Of a DNA stretch of 64,000 nucleotides, positions 62,490 to 64,000 are shown piece after piece; position 1 is the first letter of the stretch; each line of letters begins with the position of its first letter. The DNA comes from Bacteroidales bacterium. Lineage in GTDB: Bacteria; Bacteroidota; Bacteroidia; Bacteroidales; Marinifilaceae. The position numbers were made by a program, and so were the translations under genes. The notes under the pieces were generated by a model. The model was given only the letters and a program-made list of their open reading frames with translations, searched no databases and was not told where the DNA came from. The stretch spans positions 30,718 through 94,717 of the forward strand of contig SUWY01000007.1 of assembly GCA_015061245.1 (NCBI GenBank). The letters run 5' to 3'.

Positions 62490-64000
62490 ATGAAAAAATT
62501 ATTTAGCATTGTAATTATAATGTTGGGGATGGTTTCATGTCAACATGACACCATTATTGTTGATAATGGTGCCTTAAACCAAGTGGATATTGTAAAATTG
62601 GATTCTCAGTTCCTTTCAAAATCTTACTATTGGAGTGGAGGGGAAAAGATATGTTTGACCCCAAATTATAATAAATATTATGTTGTATTATCAGAAGTTA
62701 GTAAAACAAAGTATTTATCTTATAATCGAGATGTTGTAGGGCTGTTCGGTTCTGAAGAATATAAGAGTAGACATACAAATATGCAATATGTCGTATATAA
62801 TGTTTTAAATGATGATTTAAATGAATTTTCCAATATACGTTACAAAGCACCATATTATAGATTTGATGATGGAACAGAGTTTGCCATCACGGATATTTTT
62901 TCAGTTAAGTTGTTATTTCGAGAGGATATTGATTTTATGTATGAATTAGCTAATAAAATGCGTGTGTCTGTAATTGGTGTCAATAAATATGATCCTTTGT
63001 GGTTTTATATACAATGTGATAACAATTCTGCTCAAAATGCGCTAGAAATGGCAAATTATTTCTATGAAACAAAAAAGTTTAAGTTTGCAGTGCCTGAGAT
63101 GATGATACCAATAAGTCCGAAAACAACTCCTAATGATCCTTTATTTTCTACGCAGTGGGCGTTATACAACAATCAAAATAACAATTATGATATAAATTAT
63201 CTTGATATACAGGATTATGATATGTCTAATCTACCTAATATAACTATAGCAATAGTTGATTCCGGAGTAGATTTGGAGCATCCAGATTTAGATGTTAATA
63301 TAAAAGAATCTTATGATGCACATACAAAAAGTCAAGGGCAGCTTCTTAGAGGGCCACATGGAACAAAATGTTCAGGAGTAATGGTTGCAAATACTAATAA
63401 TAATATTGGAATTACAGGGATAGCAGATGGGGTTGGTTTTATGCCTATTTCGGTTCAATTTGCGCGTTATGCAAGTAACCCTGATGATTATTCAAGTACT
63501 GCTATTTTTGCTGAGGCCATACAATATGCACACTATAATGGTGCAGATGTAATTAATAATTCATGGTCCTCAAATTATTCAAATGACGACCGAAATGAGG
63601 CAATAAGCGCTGCTATTAAATATGGACGGAATGGTTTGGGTTGTGTAGTTGTATTTTGTTCTGGTAATGATTCTCTATCGACGTGTGCTTATCCGTCTAA
63701 AGATGTTTCTGAAATTTTAACTGTTGGTGCGATTAACAATAATGGTATGCGTAGCACTTTTAGTAATTATGGAGATTGTTTAGATATAGTTGCTCCTGGT
63801 AGAAGTATCAAGACAACTATAAATGGGCTAGAGTATGAATATGCAAGTGGTACATCATTGGCAGCTCCTCATGTTTCTGCTGTAGCTGCTCTAATTTTGT
63901 CTGTAAATCCTTATTTAACACAAAAAGAGGTAAGTGATATAATTGAAAAAACTGCGACAAAATTACCGGCATATCAATATTCGAATGTAACAGGCAGACC
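62490..64000 (+). CDS. S8 (subtilisin-like) serine peptidase lipoprotein, 3'-truncated by window
   Basis: Open to the end of the window (503 codons) and missing from the ORF track because no stop is present. It starts MKKLFSIVIIMLGMVSC, a lipoprotein signal, has an N-terminal pro-region of about 215 residues, and then the S8 catalytic domain with Asp257 (IAIVDSGVDLEHPDLD), His290 (GPHGTKCSGV) and Ser456 (SGTSLAAPHVSAVAAL). It is expected to be a surface or periplasmic protease. Codon and base use are more AT-rich than in the housekeeping part, in line with an accessory region. Product length and C-terminal domains cannot be seen. Confidence 0.92.
   Translation, partial: MKKLFSIVIIMLGMVSCQHDTIIVDNGALNQVDIVKLDSQFLSKSYYWSGGEKICLTPNYNKYYVVLSEVSKTKYLSYNRDVVGLFGSEEYKSRHTNMQYVVYNVLNDDLNEFSNIRYKAPYYRFDDGTEFAITDIFSVKLLFREDIDFMYELANKMRVSVIGVNKYDPLWFYIQCDNNSAQNALEMANYFYETKKFKFAVPEMMIPISPKTTPNDPLFSTQWALYNNQNNNYDINYLDIQDYDMSNLPNITIAIVDSGVDLEHPDLDVNIKESYDAHTKSQGQLLRGPHGTKCSGVMVANTNNNIGITGIADGVGFMPISVQFARYASNPDDYSSTAIFAEAIQYAHYNGADVINNSWSSNYSNDDRNEAISAAIKYGRNGLGCVVVFCSGNDSLSTCAYPSKDVSEILTVGAINNNGMRSTFSNYGDCLDIVAPGRSIKTTINGLEYEYASGTSLAAPHVSAVAALILSVNPYLTQKEVSDIIEKTATKLPAYQYSNVTGR

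Overview
The window is one contig piece from a member of the Bacteroidales (Bacteroidota), most likely from an animal gut or rumen. Evidence for this is the lineage's own protein families (BF3164-type and 6-bladed-propeller lipoproteins, a PCMD-domain protein, a TlpA-type thioredoxin lipoprotein, TamB next to tsaD, a ParE/ParC-type topoisomerase pair) and several promoters that fit the Bacteroidota consensus TTTG-N19-21-TAnnTTTG. The family or genus cannot be fixed from sequence alone. No tRNA, rRNA or CRISPR array was seen.

Layout. (1) 1-14.2 kb is housekeeping on the + strand: the end of thrS, infC-rpmI-rplT, dapB-lepB, a DJ-1/PfpI protein, birA, parE-parC, aroK, a nitroreductase, pepD and purU. 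(2) 14.3-17.2 kb holds a GA-rich repeat and a large secreted MG2-domain protein. (3) 17.2-23.4 kb (- strand) is a tightly overlapping tripartite RND efflux operon (membrane fusion protein, pump, TolC) with an MgtC-type membrane gene at its end. (4) 23.6-28.5 kb (+) is a compact five-gene operon of heterodisulfide-reductase-like proteins: HdrC, HdrB, a short HdrA, a second HdrC, and a membrane cytochrome b fused to an HdrD-like module. (5) 28.5-34 kb has simple repeats, a propeller lipoprotein, and an FMN riboswitch with a readable antiterminator/terminator switch in front of ribD, ribE, ribBA and ribH. (6) 34-50 kb is a mixed set: PCMD protein, TlpA lipoprotein, propeller lipoprotein, lpxB, mtaB, nhaA, an M3 peptidase, tsaD, tamB and a helix-hairpin-helix protein. 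(7) 50-61 kb groups a DPP-IV-like peptidase and two tandem GH127 beta-L-arabinofuranosidases in one operon, flanked on each side by an M24 Xaa-Pro aminopeptidase. (8) 61-64 kb is a more AT-rich accessory end: a lipoprotein-signal fragment, a secreted S74-domain protein, a broken IS110-type transposase and the first 503 codons of an S8 (subtilisin-like) lipoprotein protease, which is absent from the supplied ORF track because it runs off the window.

The two most interesting systems are the Hdr/Qmo-like electron-transfer operon (a putative link between a cytoplasmic flavin/iron-sulfur module and menaquinone) and the proline-peptidase plus GH127 cluster, which would suit the breakdown of hydroxyproline-rich, beta-arabinosylated plant cell-wall proteins such as extensins. 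Both functions are inferred from family and context. A third theme is a set of short simple repeats (TTAGGAA, GTGAACAGTGAGGA, GTGAAAGGTGAGAG) scattered between genes and in two places supplying the last codons and stop of a gene.
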